Positions 33,958-43,289 of a DNA stretch of 64,000 bases are shown here, piece after piece. Both the position numbers and the translations under genes were made by a program. The DNA is taken from contig JAZRVO010000014.1 in NCBI GenBank assembly GCA_045599185.1, forward strand, positions 1 through 64,000, written 5' to 3'. The DNA is from UBA1240 sp045599185 (lineage in GTDB: Bacteria; Spirochaetota; Spirochaetia; Treponematales; Treponemataceae). Numbering within the stretch: the stretch's first letter is position 1; every line of letters starts with the position of its first letter. The notes below the pieces were generated by a model. The model made no database searches, was not told the DNA's origin, and saw only the letters and a list, made by a program, of their open reading frames with translations.

Positions 33958-35092
33958 ACCTTCCGTTAGTTGGCATCTGCTGAATAAGGTCGTCAACCTT
34001 TTTGCCGTAAGTAGCTTCGTCCAGCTGCTTGGCCTTCAGCAAGTACACCCGGCCTTCTTCAAAACGCCTGTCGGCATAGGCAGAAGCTCCCAAGCCCCAG
34101 TTTACCAGCGCCGGGTCTGCGCCGTCCTGTAAGGCACGTTTGTACCATTGGTCTGCTTCTTTATAATTCTTTTCCGTATAAGCAGTTAATGCCAAATAAT
34201 AAGAAGCAGTGTAGTTATTTGCCTGCGCCTGTAAAACGCGCATAAACAGTTTTTTTGCTTCTTCATTTTGCCGGTTGCTGTAAGCCTTTATACCGGCCGA
34301 CAAATCTTCCTTTACCGAATGCAGGGATTTTACAAATTCGTCGTAGTCTTTTTGAAACTGCTGGTTGTCAATCCATTTGTTGTAATATTCAATAAAGCAG
34401 TCGGTGTCGCTGTAATTTTTTTCGGCAGCAACAAGCCCGTCGTACAAAAAGCGTGAATCGCGCGCATAAGGTGTCTGCATTAAAAAAGTAACAAAAAGCC
34501 ACGTCTGGGGCAAAAAAACATCAGGCGTATAAGTGTCTTTTGTTGCTTCAAGCATAAGCTGAACAGGTATGCGCTTGTTTTCATTCAAATAAAGCGCCTT
34601 TGCCGGTTCAAGCCACGGACTTTCAAAGGCATTTTCATATTCTTCAAAATAAAGCGAAAAACCGTTGCAAAGCCACGCCGGCGGATTGGAAATGAAACTG
34701 TAAATGTACTGGGTAAAAAGCTGACGGATAAAAGTATTTTTATTTGCAGGCGAAACAATTGCGGCAACTTCGCTTTTGGCAATTGCAGAATAGCGCAAAA
34801 AAACCGTATCGCTTTTTGGTCTGGCAGAACCGGTTTTTTCTGCAACATAATTCCGGTATTCGTTTTCATCGCTAAAAAGGCTTACCGGGTATCTAAAGCC
34901 CGGTCCTTCGGAATCGAAGTGAAAGACAGAATTAAAACGCTCGTAGCAAGTGTCCAAAATTGCAAAATATTCAGAACTGCCTGCCGCCGAACCATTGTAA
35001 CTTACATCGTACATGCTGGAATTGGCAAAAAGTGAACAAACAGAAAAACAGAAAAGTGCAAAACAAACAGCAATTTTAACGTTTCTTTTCAT
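33956..35092 (-). CDS. Secreted TPR protein with a degenerate MA-type peptidase domain
   Basis: A 378-residue protein with a signal peptide (MKRNVKIAVCFALFCFSVCSLFA). Residues 30-240 follow the pattern of MA-clan (gluzincin) peptidase domains next to TPRs: PAWLCNGFSLYFEEYE corresponds to the usual PxWLxEGxAxYFE. The zinc motif HExxH is missing: the matching place reads RQLFTQ (residues 123-128), with both His and the Glu replaced. Residues 255-378 hold two to three TPR units (AYSNRQNEEAKKLFMRVLQ, ASYYLALTAYTEKNYKEADQWYKRAL). Probably a periplasmic binding or scaffold protein. It overlaps the upstream gene by 17 bp. Confidence 0.72.
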   Translation of the reverse strand: MKRNVKIAVCFALFCFSVCSLFANSSMYDVSYNGSAAGSSEYFAILDTCYERFNSVFHFDSEGPGFRYPVSLFSDENEYRNYVAEKTGSARPKSDTVFLRYSAIAKSEVAAIVSPANKNTFIRQLFTQYIYSFISNPPAWLCNGFSLYFEEYENAFESPWLEPAKALYLNENKRIPVQLMLEATKDTYTPDVFLPQTWLFVTFLMQTPYARDSRFLYDGLVAAEKNYSDTDCFIEYYNKWIDNQQFQKDYDEFVKSLHSVKEDLSAGIKAYSNRQNEEAKKLFMRVLQAQANNYTASYYLALTAYTEKNYKEADQWYKRALQDGADPALVNWGLGASAYADRRFEEGRVYLLKAKQLDEATYGKKVDDLIQQMPTNGR

Positions 35093-35996
35093 TTGAACCT
35101 CCTTTTTTGACGCTTCTTTCTACAGCTTTTGCGTCGGTTTGGGTAATTTTATCAATAATTATGCTTACTTCTTCTATTAAAATGCCCGTATAGCGTTCAA
35201 TATTTTCAATTATATACTTCTGCATTGTATGAATTTTGCCCGAAAGCTGCGTGCCGAAAGGTACGTCAATGGTAATGATTATGCGGTAACTTTCAGGGTC
35301 AGTTTTAATTATAAGTTTTTTAACCTTAATTTCAGGGTCAAACTCATTAACGCAGTGCATTACCATCTGTATAAGCGCCGCTTCAGAAATTTCAATTCTG
35401 CCTTTTTTGGAAAATTCTGGCCGAACAACGGATTTTTCAAAAACCTTGTTTTTTGCCGGTATAATTGAAGCTTTTTGGCGTTTAAGCGTAAGGCGCAGTT
35501 TGTCGTAAAAAATTTTAGGGTAGTTGCGCTTTATTTCAATTGAAGGAACGGGAATAACGTGCTTGCCTTCAATGTGGCGAGAACGGCGTGCCATTTCAAT
35601 TTCTTCCTGCGTGGCAATGTCTTCAATGTGAATGATTTTTGTAGGCTGGGGCAGCTGCAGGCGGTTGGCAATTTTTATTACCATTTTTTCAGAAGTTCCC
35701 AAAATCAGGATTTTCTTAAAATCGGTTTTCTGCAAAGCCCTTGCAATTTCGTCCCGGTGGGCTTTGTCTTCAAAAATTGCTACGCGCACTGCCGCAAGAT
35801 AAGTTTTTTCACGCTTTGCAGAATGTCCGGCAAGTATTTTGTCGTCTTTAATCAAAAGGCCGTCGTCAATAAGCAGCTGAATGCCGTATTTTTCGGCTAA
35901 AAGCTTTGCACGGAAACTTTTGCCGGTTCCGCTTTCGCCAACCAGAGCATAAACTGTGACACGTTTTAAAAACCAGTATAAGTCGTAAAGTTTCAT
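35076..35996 (-). CDS. P-loop NTPase fused to an Asp23-like domain
   Basis: A 306-residue two-domain protein. The N-terminal half is a small P-loop ATPase or kinase with Walker A GESGTGKS at residues 20-27 and a LLIDDGLL acidic segment. The C-terminal half (about 195-285) matches Asp23/Gls24 alkaline-shock domains: RIEISEAALIQMVMHCVNEF, then VKKLIIKTDP and IENIERYTGILIEEVSIIID. Asp23 proteins in Gram-positives are membrane anchored and linked to envelope stress. This fusion looks spirochaete specific; function unknown. It is cotranscribed with the TPR gene. Confidence 0.78.
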   Translation of the reverse strand: MKLYDLYWFLKRVTVYALVGESGTGKSFRAKLLAEKYGIQLLIDDGLLIKDDKILAGHSAKREKTYLAAVRVAIFEDKAHRDEIARALQKTDFKKILILGTSEKMVIKIANRLQLPQPTKIIHIEDIATQEEIEMARRSRHIEGKHVIPVPSIEIKRNYPKIFYDKLRLTLKRQKASIIPAKNKVFEKSVVRPEFSKKGRIEISEAALIQMVMHCVNEFDPEIKVKKLIIKTDPESYRIIITIDVPFGTQLSGKIHTMQKYIIENIERYTGILIEEVSIIIDKITQTDAKAVERSVKKGGSNEKKR

Positions 35997-36140
35997 TGCA
36001 AATAAAGTACCCGAAAAATTAAAAAAAATTCAAAACCGCGTATAAATTGCGCGCATGCTGAATACATTCTATATGTAAAATAGGCAAAGCGCAAAAAAAT
36101 TACAACGCAAGCACCATAATTTACTGCGGCACTTTACATT

Positions 36141-36165
36141 TTGACACTTTTAAGCATTTTGTCAA
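36141..36165 (-). promoter_or_regulatory. Palindromic site and weak promoter upstream of the P-loop/Asp23 gene
   Basis: A 25-bp stretch begins TTGACA and ends TGTCAA, an inverted repeat. On the minus strand TTGACA (36165-36160) has AAAATG 17 bp downstream, a weak -10. It could be the distal promoter of the 35076-35996 gene, whose 276-bp leader holds no other gene. Confidence 0.3.
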
Positions 36166-36272
36166 GCATAATGTTAAAGGACATTTTAACGGCAAAACTT
36201 TTAGTGGTTTTAGGCCAGCATATTGAAAAATAAAAATAGAATTTTATACAAAAATTATTGTACCGCTTTTTG

Positions 36273-37397
36273 TCATTCTATTTCTGAAAAATCAAAATGT
36301 GCAAAATCTAAAAAATCTCTAAAATCTTTAGGTAATTTTGCCTGAAAATTTAACGGAACTTTTAATTCTTCACGTTTTGCATCATTCTGGGCAAAAACCA
36401 GTTTGTAAGCATGAAGAAAAAACTGTCTGCCGCATTTGGGTGGCAAAGTAACGGCACTTTTGTAGGCGCTGTCACCGGCAAGGGCAAAACCGTTAAAAGC
36501 ACTTTGCGCCCTTATCTGGTGCTTGCGTCCGGTTTCAATTATAAACTGGCATAAAGTTAGGTTTGTGCCGTTAACATTGCCGTATGCCAGCGGTGTAACG
36601 TGCGTAATTGCAATTTTTCCATTTTGTGCATTATTTTTACCGGCAATTTTTACGGTTTTAAAGCCTTTTTCCTTATTATCGCCTTGCAAAATATAATTTT
36701 GCCATGTCTGTTTTTGCGGCAAATTGCCCTGCACAACGCCCAAATAAATTTTCTGCAAATTGTGGCTGGCAATTTTTTCGCTAAACCAGCGCGCCCCGGC
36801 AGTGCTTTGGGAAAAAACCAAAAGCCCGGAAGTATTTTTGTCCAGACGGTGCAGCGGACCGGGGGAAAAAGAAAGGGAAGCGGAAGGATTTTCAGCATTT
36901 TGGGCGATTGAAGCAGCGAAAAGCTTTTTAACCATGTCATCAACCGAAATTTCGCCGCCATTTTTGGTGTTTTCGCCGCCCTGACTGGAAATGCCGTAAG
37001 GTTTGTTAACAACCAGCAGGTGTTCGTTTTTAAAAACAATGTCCAAACTTGCGGCATTTACAGCATTTTGAGCTTTTTGTGTTTCGCTTTTATTTAAGCA
37101 ATCCGGCATTTTTTCAGACCGGCCTGTTTTTTCCATTTGGTTAGTTTTTTCTGTTTTTTCAATTTTTGCTGGCTGCGTTTTGCTGTTTGCACCCATTAAA
37201 ACTGAAGAAAGCCAAAGTTCATCGCCAGGCAGAATGCGGTAATTTTGGCTAACTTTTTTACCGTTTACGCGAATAAAACCGCTTCGAATGTTTTTATAAA
37301 TAGTGCCCAAAGGCATTTCAGGCAAAAACCGTCGCAAAACCCGGTCAATGCGTTTTTCTTCATCGTCTGCGCCACAGGCAAATTTTTCAAATTCCAT
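36273..37397 (-). CDS. RluA-family 23S/tRNA pseudouridine synthase
   Basis: A 374-residue enzyme with an N-terminal S4 RNA-binding domain (RIDRVLRRFLPEMPLGTIYKNIRSGFIRVNGKKV), then a 45-residue Lys/Glu/Thr/Gln-rich linker, then the catalytic core from about residue 113. The catalytic Asp is in LHRLDKNTSGLLVF. The linker is far longer than in usual RluD/RluC proteins and looks disordered. The target uridine is not predictable. Monocistronic; divergent from the mannose-nucleotide genes. Confidence 0.9.
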   Translation of the reverse strand: MEFEKFACGADDEEKRIDRVLRRFLPEMPLGTIYKNIRSGFIRVNGKKVSQNYRILPGDELWLSSVLMGANSKTQPAKIEKTEKTNQMEKTGRSEKMPDCLNKSETQKAQNAVNAASLDIVFKNEHLLVVNKPYGISSQGGENTKNGGEISVDDMVKKLFAASIAQNAENPSASLSFSPGPLHRLDKNTSGLLVFSQSTAGARWFSEKIASHNLQKIYLGVVQGNLPQKQTWQNYILQGDNKEKGFKTVKIAGKNNAQNGKIAITHVTPLAYGNVNGTNLTLCQFIIETGRKHQIRAQSAFNGFALAGDSAYKSAVTLPPKCGRQFFLHAYKLVFAQNDAKREELKVPLNFQAKLPKDFRDFLDFAHFDFSEIE

Positions 37398-37610
37398 AAA
37401 TTCAATTTAACAAAAACAATGTTTTTACGCAAACGCGGTAAAAAATTGCAAAATCAAAAGCTGAATGAAATTCGTACATGGAACACGAAATTCAATTTTT
37501 TTAAATGCCGTTATAAAAAACCGGCATTCGCGCCCACTTAACAAAATAAAAAAAATCATTTAAACTTAAGCAGTTTTTTATAAATTTTTCAAAAGGCAAA
37601 ATTTTTAGTT

Positions 37611-38924
37611 ATGAATGTAATTCTTTTAAGCGGCGGTTCCGGCAAAAGGCTTTGGCCGCTGTCAAACAATGTTCGCTCAAAACAGTTTATAAAAATTTTC
37701 AAAAATTCTAACGGCGAATATGAATCCATGCTTCAGCGCATGTACAAAGGTATAAAAACGGCCGATCCGGCTGCAAAAATTACCGTTGCAACTTCAAAAT
37801 CGCAAATTTCTTCTATTAAAAACCAGCTTGGCGAAAACGTTCAAATCAGCAAAGAACCTTGCCGCCGGGACACTTTTCCGGCAATTGCGCTGGCTGTTGC
37901 ATTCTTGCACGACGTAGGCAATGTAAGCGAAAGCGAACCGGTGGTAATTTGTCCCGTTGACCCGTATGTTGACGCTTCCTATTTTGAAGCACTTAGCAAG
38001 CTTTCTGAACTTGCAGAAGAAAACAATGCCAACCTTACGCTTATGGGAATGGAACCGACTTATCCAAGCGAAAAATACGGCTACATTATTCCGCAGAACA
38101 AAGATGATGTAAGCAAAGTTGAATGCTTCAAGGAAAAGCCGGATTTACAGACGGCCAAAGAATACATAAGCCGCGGTGCTTTGTGGAACGGCGGTATTTT
38201 TGCATTTAAAATGGGCTATCTTTTGCAGAAATGCCACGAACTGATTGATTTTTCTGACTATAACGACCTTTTCAGCAAGTACGAAACACTTGAAAAAATC
38301 AGCTTTGACTACGCCGTTGTGGAAAAAGAACCGAACATTCAGGTTTTAAGGTTTAACGGCAGCTGGAAAGACCTTGGCACGTGGAACACTTTAACCGAAG
38401 CAATGGACGAAAACGTGCAGGGCAACGCCATTCTTGACAAAACTTGCAGGAATGTTCACGTGGTAAACGAGCTTGATGCGCCGGTTATCTGCATGGGGCT
38501 TGAAAACGTGGTAATCAGTGCAAGCGTGCAGGGTATTCTGGTTGCAGACAAAAACCAGTCTAGCTACATGAAGCCGCTGGTTGATTCGCTTAAGGAAAGC
38601 GTGAAATTTGCGGAAAAATCCTGGGGCGAATACAAGGTTATTGATTCAACCGGCGAGTCTTTGACGGTAAAAGTTACTTTGCGTGCCGGTCACAAAATGA
38701 ATTATCATGCACACCAGAACCGCAGTGAAATTTGGAATGTTGTGAGCGGCGAAGGAACGGTAATTATTGACGGCGCAGAACAGAACGTAAAGGCCGGAGA
38801 TATAGTAAAAATTCCTGTTTTGTGCAAACATACGATAATTGCAAAAAGCGATTTGCAGATTCTGGAAGTTCAGCTGGGTAAAGAAATTAACGCCAGTGAT
38901 AAAATAAAATACGACTTAAATTAG
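37611..38924 (+). CDS. manC: Mannose-1-phosphate guanylyltransferase with C-terminal cupin
   Basis: A 437-residue nucleotidyltransferase that makes GDP-mannose. The N-terminal domain has LLSGGSGKRLWPLS and the PVDPYVDASYFE metal-site region; SWKDLGTWN and FKEKPD are also typical. The last about 100 residues are a cupin (MNYHAHQNRSEIWNVVSGEGTVIIDG), which in two-domain ManC/AlgA proteins is the mannose-6-phosphate isomerase part; here the module is short, so isomerase activity is unsure. Followed after 12 bp by gmd. Confidence 0.88.
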   Translation: MNVILLSGGSGKRLWPLSNNVRSKQFIKIFKNSNGEYESMLQRMYKGIKTADPAAKITVATSKSQISSIKNQLGENVQISKEPCRRDTFPAIALAVAFLHDVGNVSESEPVVICPVDPYVDASYFEALSKLSELAEENNANLTLMGMEPTYPSEKYGYIIPQNKDDVSKVECFKEKPDLQTAKEYISRGALWNGGIFAFKMGYLLQKCHELIDFSDYNDLFSKYETLEKISFDYAVVEKEPNIQVLRFNGSWKDLGTWNTLTEAMDENVQGNAILDKTCRNVHVVNELDAPVICMGLENVVISASVQGILVADKNQSSYMKPLVDSLKESVKFAEKSWGEYKVIDSTGESLTVKVTLRAGHKMNYHAHQNRSEIWNVVSGEGTVIIDGAEQNVKAGDIVKIPVLCKHTIIAKSDLQILEVQLGKEINASDKIKYDLN

Positions 38925-38936
38925 AAGGAAAAGAAT

Positions 38937-39983
38937 ATGAAAAAAGCCTTGATTACAGGTGTTACGGGTCAGGACGGAAGTTATCTGGCAGAACTGCTGC
39001 TGGAAAAGGGTTACGAAGTTCATGGTATTGTACGCCGCCTTTCTACAGAAAAAAGAGGCCGTATTGCCCACATTGAAGGCAACAAGAATTTCTTCCTGCA
39101 TTACGGCGATTTGAGCGATTCAATAAGCCTTGTAAAAATCGTAACGGAAGTTAAGCCTGATGAAATTTACAATCTTGCTGCACAAAGCCACGTGCAGGTT
39201 TCTTTTGATGTTCCAGAATATACCGCTGATGTAGTTGCTACAGGCGTTCTGCGCGTGCTTGAGGCCGTTCGCATTGCAGGCCTTGAAAAAACATGCCGCA
39301 TTTATCAGGCTTCTACTTCTGAACTGTACGGAAAAGTTGAAGAAGTTCCCCAGCGCGAAACTACGCCGTTTCATCCGTACAGCCCGTATGCCGTTGCAAA
39401 ACAGTACGGTTTCTGGATTGTCAAGGAATATCGCGAAGCATACAACATGTACTGCTGTTCGGGCATTCTTTTTAACCACGAATCTGAACGCCGCGGCGAA
39501 ACATTCGTAACGCGCAAAATTACTTTGGCAGCAGGCCGCATTGCTGAAGGTTTGCAGGATCATCTTGAATTGGGTAACCTTGATTCTAAACGCGACTGGG
39601 GCTATGCAAAAGATTACGTTGAATGCATGTGGCTTATCCTTCAGCAGGAAAAACCTGAAGATTTTGTAATTGCAACCGGCGAACAGCACACCGTGCGTGA
39701 TTTTACAGAAAAAGCCTTTGCTGCAAACGGCATTAAAATCCGCTGGGAAGGTACTGGCGCTGATGAAAAAGGCTACGATGAAAAAACCGGCAAGATGCTT
39801 GTATGCGTAAATGCCAACTGGCTGCGCCCAACCGACGTTGATAACCTTTGGGGTGACCCTACAAAAGCAAAAACCGTGCTCGGCTGGAACCCGCAGAAAA
39901 CCAGCTACGAACAGCTGGTTAAAATTATGGCGGAACATGACAGAAAACTTGCAAAAGCAGAAAAAGCAGCCGCAAGTTTGTAA
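38937..39983 (+). CDS. gmd: GDP-mannose 4,6-dehydratase
   Basis: A 348-residue SDR enzyme converting GDP-mannose to GDP-4-keto-6-deoxymannose, the precursor of GDP-fucose, rhamnose or perosamine. It shows GVTGQDGSYLAELLL at the N-terminus, YQASTSELYGK, the YxxxK pair in SPYAVAKQYG and FNHESERRGETFVTRKI, all diagnostic of Gmd. The enzyme using the product (fcl, rmd or per) is not in the window. AGAAGGAAA precedes the ATG and a terminator follows. Confidence 0.95.
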   Translation: MKKALITGVTGQDGSYLAELLLEKGYEVHGIVRRLSTEKRGRIAHIEGNKNFFLHYGDLSDSISLVKIVTEVKPDEIYNLAAQSHVQVSFDVPEYTADVVATGVLRVLEAVRIAGLEKTCRIYQASTSELYGKVEEVPQRETTPFHPYSPYAVAKQYGFWIVKEYREAYNMYCCSGILFNHESERRGETFVTRKITLAAGRIAEGLQDHLELGNLDSKRDWGYAKDYVECMWLILQQEKPEDFVIATGEQHTVRDFTEKAFAANGIKIRWEGTGADEKGYDEKTGKMLVCVNANWLRPTDVDNLWGDPTKAKTVLGWNPQKTSYEQLVKIMAEHDRKLAKAEKAAASL

Positions 39984-40013
39984 TTTTTGAATAAATAAAG
40001 CATAATTAACCGT

Positions 40014-40052
40014 AAAAAGCACTTAAGAACGAAAAACTTAGGTGCTTTTTTG
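40014..40052 (+). terminator. Rho-independent terminator after gmd
   Basis: Arms AAAAAGCACTTAAG (40014-40027) and CTTAGGTGCTTTTT (40037-40050, one G-T pair) followed by T. Confidence 0.88.
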
Positions 40053-40102
40053 TTTTAAAACAACCATTGACATAATTAAAAATGCAAGGCAAACTTATTT
40101 AC

Positions 40103-40582
40103 ATGGATGTTTCTGCAAAGAGTCAAATACAAATTTTCTTAACAAACCCGGTGTTTCTGTCAGCAGTTTTCAGCTGGCTTTCGGCACAGTTTATTAAAAC
40201 AATAATTAAATTGATTTCCGGTAAAGTAACGTCCATGGGTGAATTATTTTCTCTTTTGCTGTGGAAAACCGGCGGAATGCCTTCGTCTCATTCGGCACTG
40301 GTTTGTTCACTTTGCGCCAGCATTGGTTTTCGAAACGGCATAAATTCTGACCTTTTCATTTTGGCCTGCTGCTTTGCGCTGGTAACTGTACGCGATGCCG
40401 TCGGCGTGCGCCGTTCAAGCGGCATACAGGCAAAAGAAATTAACAAAATTGGTAACGCAATGCAAAACCATTCACTTATGAGCTTTAACCCCATAAAAGA
40501 AGTGCAGGGGCACAAACCAATTGAAGTTTTTGTAGGTTGCCTTTTGGGCATTTCAATTGGTACGGCTTTTGCAATTTTGTAA
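40103..40582 (+). CDS. Divergent PAP2-family membrane phosphatase-like protein
   Basis: A 159-residue membrane protein of the YuiD-type divergent PAP2 group. The motif KTGGMPSSHSALV and a following VTVRDAVGVRRSSGIQA give the conserved acid-phosphatase residues, and VQGHKPIEVFVGCLLGI closes the family pattern. I place the start at ATG 40103 because an ATG at 40082 lies ten bases after a TTGACA (40067-40072) that may be the promoter; both are possible. Substrate unknown, perhaps a lipid pyrophosphate. The unknown membrane gene follows after 12 bp. Confidence 0.82.
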   Translation: MDVSAKSQIQIFLTNPVFLSAVFSWLSAQFIKTIIKLISGKVTSMGELFSLLLWKTGGMPSSHSALVCSLCASIGFRNGINSDLFILACCFALVTVRDAVGVRRSSGIQAKEINKIGNAMQNHSLMSFNPIKEVQGHKPIEVFVGCLLGISIGTAFAIL

Positions 40583-40594
40583 TAATTTTTAAGA

Positions 40595-41926
40595 ATGAAA
40601 AAGTTTTTAAGTATTTTTTTTCCAATTTTATTCTATTTAGCAGCTTTTATAGCAATTTTTCTTCTTAAAGCCCAGTTTACGTCTTCCGTGTGGGAAGGTT
40701 ACAGAGTTTTGGCCGTACCTGCACACATTGGAGAAGACAGGGTTTTGCAGAAACTGAAAAACCACGGAATTAACAGCGTATTAAGCCTTAGCCTGCAGGA
40801 CGGCGTATACACAAACCCGATGTGTCCGGTGACGGATTTTGGGCAGAATTATGCCGGCGCAGTAAAAAGTTTCTATTTTGATTTTGACAGAGCCCACCAG
40901 ATTTATTACATAGAAGAAAATGCGGATTTAAGCGCCAAAATTTCTGCACTTTTTAAGGATGATGTTTCCGGCTGGAAAATTGAACGCATTTCTACTTTTT
41001 CAAGGTTAATTTTAATTTTGCCGGCACTTTTAAGCCTTGCATTTTTTATTGCTTCAAAACGAAAGCTTATGTTTCTGCTGATGCAGGCACCTTTTATGTT
41101 TTTCTGTGTCTGTTCGCCAAGTTTTGTACCGTGCTTCTGCGCTTCTGTTTTTTCAATTCTGGCTTACACAATTCAGTTTTACTGGAAAAAACCAGGCTGG
41201 CTTAACTTTCTGCTTAAAGACCTGCTCTGCCAGTTTCTGCTTGTTTGCGTACTTTCATTTTCAATTGCGGCTGTTTTTTACGGCGGCGGAATAAAAATTG
41301 CAGCCGGCGGCATTTTTTCAGTTATTGCCGGTTTTTTAATATTTTTTGCACTGCACGCAATCGACAAGTCAAAAAAAAACGCAGGCTTTATATTCATCAA
41401 TTCGGCGCAGGTCTGTTCTTTCAGTTTAAGGCGCCGCCTGGAATTTACGGGGCTTGTCATTTTTTCTGCAATTGTTTTAAGCCTGGCGTTTATTGCAAAC
41501 TCGCGTTTTTTTTCTACCGGCGGTTTGTCGGGCTTAACAATTCCGGTGCCGGAAGAATATATAAAATCGAAGGATTTTTCGTTCAATTCATACCAGCTGC
41601 TGGCAAGTTCCGAAACTTCCCAGCGAAAACTGCCCGATTTGTGCAGTTACATCGATTTGCGCTGGCAGACTGACACTTTTCCATACGTGCCGCTTTACGC
41701 CAATATTGAAGGGCCTTTTGCCGGTAACGAAGTTTGCGTGCCTGCCTTCAATTATCAGGATAAATCGGGCAGGGTTACAACAGAACGAAAAATTATGTAC
41801 ACTTTTGATGAAGCTTATTATAATAAGATATTGGACGAACTTGCTTTGGGCAAAATTAACGGCGCAGAACATTTGCTGTTTGCCCAGAGACATTTTGTAA
41901 CGGTTAATTACAAATATTTTCACTAA
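40595..41926 (+). CDS. Unrecognised multi-pass membrane protein upstream of the rnf-like genes
   Basis: A 443-residue protein I do not recognise. It has an N-terminal membrane anchor (about 5-25), an extracytoplasmic domain of about 110 residues (GYRVLAVPAHIGEDRVLQKLKNHGI, opening with a pattern like a FtsX- or SPOR-type fold), then about six membrane segments (130-310) and a soluble C-terminal domain of about 130 residues. The order resembles a membrane assembly factor. It lies 43 bp before the RnfC-like gene in the same direction and is probably cotranscribed, so a role with the Rnf-like complex is possible. Confidence 0.6.
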   Translation: MKKFLSIFFPILFYLAAFIAIFLLKAQFTSSVWEGYRVLAVPAHIGEDRVLQKLKNHGINSVLSLSLQDGVYTNPMCPVTDFGQNYAGAVKSFYFDFDRAHQIYYIEENADLSAKISALFKDDVSGWKIERISTFSRLILILPALLSLAFFIASKRKLMFLLMQAPFMFFCVCSPSFVPCFCASVFSILAYTIQFYWKKPGWLNFLLKDLLCQFLLVCVLSFSIAAVFYGGGIKIAAGGIFSVIAGFLIFFALHAIDKSKKNAGFIFINSAQVCSFSLRRRLEFTGLVIFSAIVLSLAFIANSRFFSTGGLSGLTIPVPEEYIKSKDFSFNSYQLLASSETSQRKLPDLCSYIDLRWQTDTFPYVPLYANIEGPFAGNEVCVPAFNYQDKSGRVTTERKIMYTFDEAYYNKILDELALGKINGAEHLLFAQRHFVTVNYKYFH

Positions 41927-41969
41927 TATTTTATCAAGTTTGAAAAGTTTAATAAAATGAAGGTTGTAA

Positions 41970-43289
41970 ATGATTTCCATTAATAAGCTAAACGACGTTT
42001 TGCCGAAGATTCAACAAAAAGCCGTAAACGCGTGGTTACCGCCCGAAGTGCATATTCCCATTGACCAGGATGATTTTTCTAAAATGAGCGTTGTGGTTAA
42101 GGCTGGCGAAAAAATTGAAGAAGGCCAGATTATTGCACGAGATTCAAAGGCTCTTTGCAACGTTCACTCAAGCGTATCAGGCATTGTTAAAGAAATAAAG
42201 GAAATTCCGTTGCCAAGCGGAAAAAGGGGAACTGCCGTTTCCATAATTACGGAAGGCGAATTTTCATTTTTGGGAAAACCGCATAAAAAACAGTCCTGGG
42301 ATTTTCTTTCGGGCGACCAGCTGATAAGGCTTTTGGCCGATAAAGGCGTTATAAATACTTTTGAAAATCCTGTTCCAATGTCTGTTGAAATTGCCAAGCG
42401 CAAAAATTCTTTTGGCAACTGTAACCTTATTTTGCGCCTGTTTGACGAAGACCCAACCAGCTGTACCGATTCTTTTGTAGCAAAGAACTTTTTGCCGGAA
42501 GTGCTTGAAGGCATGAGCATTCTGTCTACGATTTTTGCACCGTCTTCGGTTTATGTGCTTTACGACAGAACGGTAAGCATGGAAGAAACGATTGTTGCGG
42601 TGCGAAGCCTTTTTAACACTGTGCCGTTTAAATTCATTCCTGTTGATGTTTCAAAATATCCGCGCGGCAACAAAAATTCACTTATTGGCGCAATTAAAAA
42701 CGCAATGAACAACAGTTTTGCCGTTCCAGTTTCCACCCGCGACTTAATGGTTGACCCGGTTAGTGCCTACAGCATAAGCGAAGCCACTACAATTGACCAG
42801 CCTGTAATTACCCGTTTTGTTTCGGTTTGCGGCAATGCACCGGGCATGCAGAAAGTTTTTAAAGCCCGGATTGGTACGCCGATTTTTAACCTTTTGCAGG
42901 AATGCGGCGGTCTGGTAGAAAAACCGGGAAAAATTATAATTAACGGAACTTTAGGCGGAAGGGCAATACACGATCTGGCAACGCCGGTTTGCAAATCAAC
43001 AAAGTCGGTAACAATTACCGGCAACGATATTTTGCCTGACGCCCAGCCATGCGAATGCGTTCACTGCGGCAGATGCCGGAAAATTTGTTCTGCACAGCTG
43101 CACCCGGACACGCTTTTTATAAAATTCAACAAAAATTTGCAGCTTAGCGAAGCGGAAGCTAAAACTGCACAGCTTTGTGCCGATTGCAGGCTTTGCAACA
43201 TGGTCTGCCCGTCGCGCCTGCCGTTGCACCAGACAATAAAACAAATAAGACAAATTTCAAAAAACGAAGGATTTATAAATGAAGAATAA
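41970..43289 (+). CDS. rnfC: RnfC-like electron transport subunit
   Basis: A 439-residue RnfC homologue. The N-terminal barrel (VHIPIDQDDFSKMSVVVKAGEKIEEGQIIA) and two C-terminal 4Fe-4S motifs (CVHCGRCRKIC and CADCRLCNMVCPS) are clear. The glycine-rich GLGGAGFP loop that binds FMN/NADH in RnfC is not there; the corresponding place reads VINTFENPVP (127-136), and the following ECEP box is DEDP (159-162). The iron-sulfur tail is complete. So electron entry from NADH looks lost. First gene of the order C-D-G-E-A-B, overlapping rnfD by 11 bp. Confidence 0.85.
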   Translation: MISINKLNDVLPKIQQKAVNAWLPPEVHIPIDQDDFSKMSVVVKAGEKIEEGQIIARDSKALCNVHSSVSGIVKEIKEIPLPSGKRGTAVSIITEGEFSFLGKPHKKQSWDFLSGDQLIRLLADKGVINTFENPVPMSVEIAKRKNSFGNCNLILRLFDEDPTSCTDSFVAKNFLPEVLEGMSILSTIFAPSSVYVLYDRTVSMEETIVAVRSLFNTVPFKFIPVDVSKYPRGNKNSLIGAIKNAMNNSFAVPVSTRDLMVDPVSAYSISEATTIDQPVITRFVSVCGNAPGMQKVFKARIGTPIFNLLQECGGLVEKPGKIIINGTLGGRAIHDLATPVCKSTKSVTITGNDILPDAQPCECVHCGRCRKICSAQLHPDTLFIKFNKNLQLSEAEAKTAQLCADCRLCNMVCPSRLPLHQTIKQIRQISKNEGFINEE

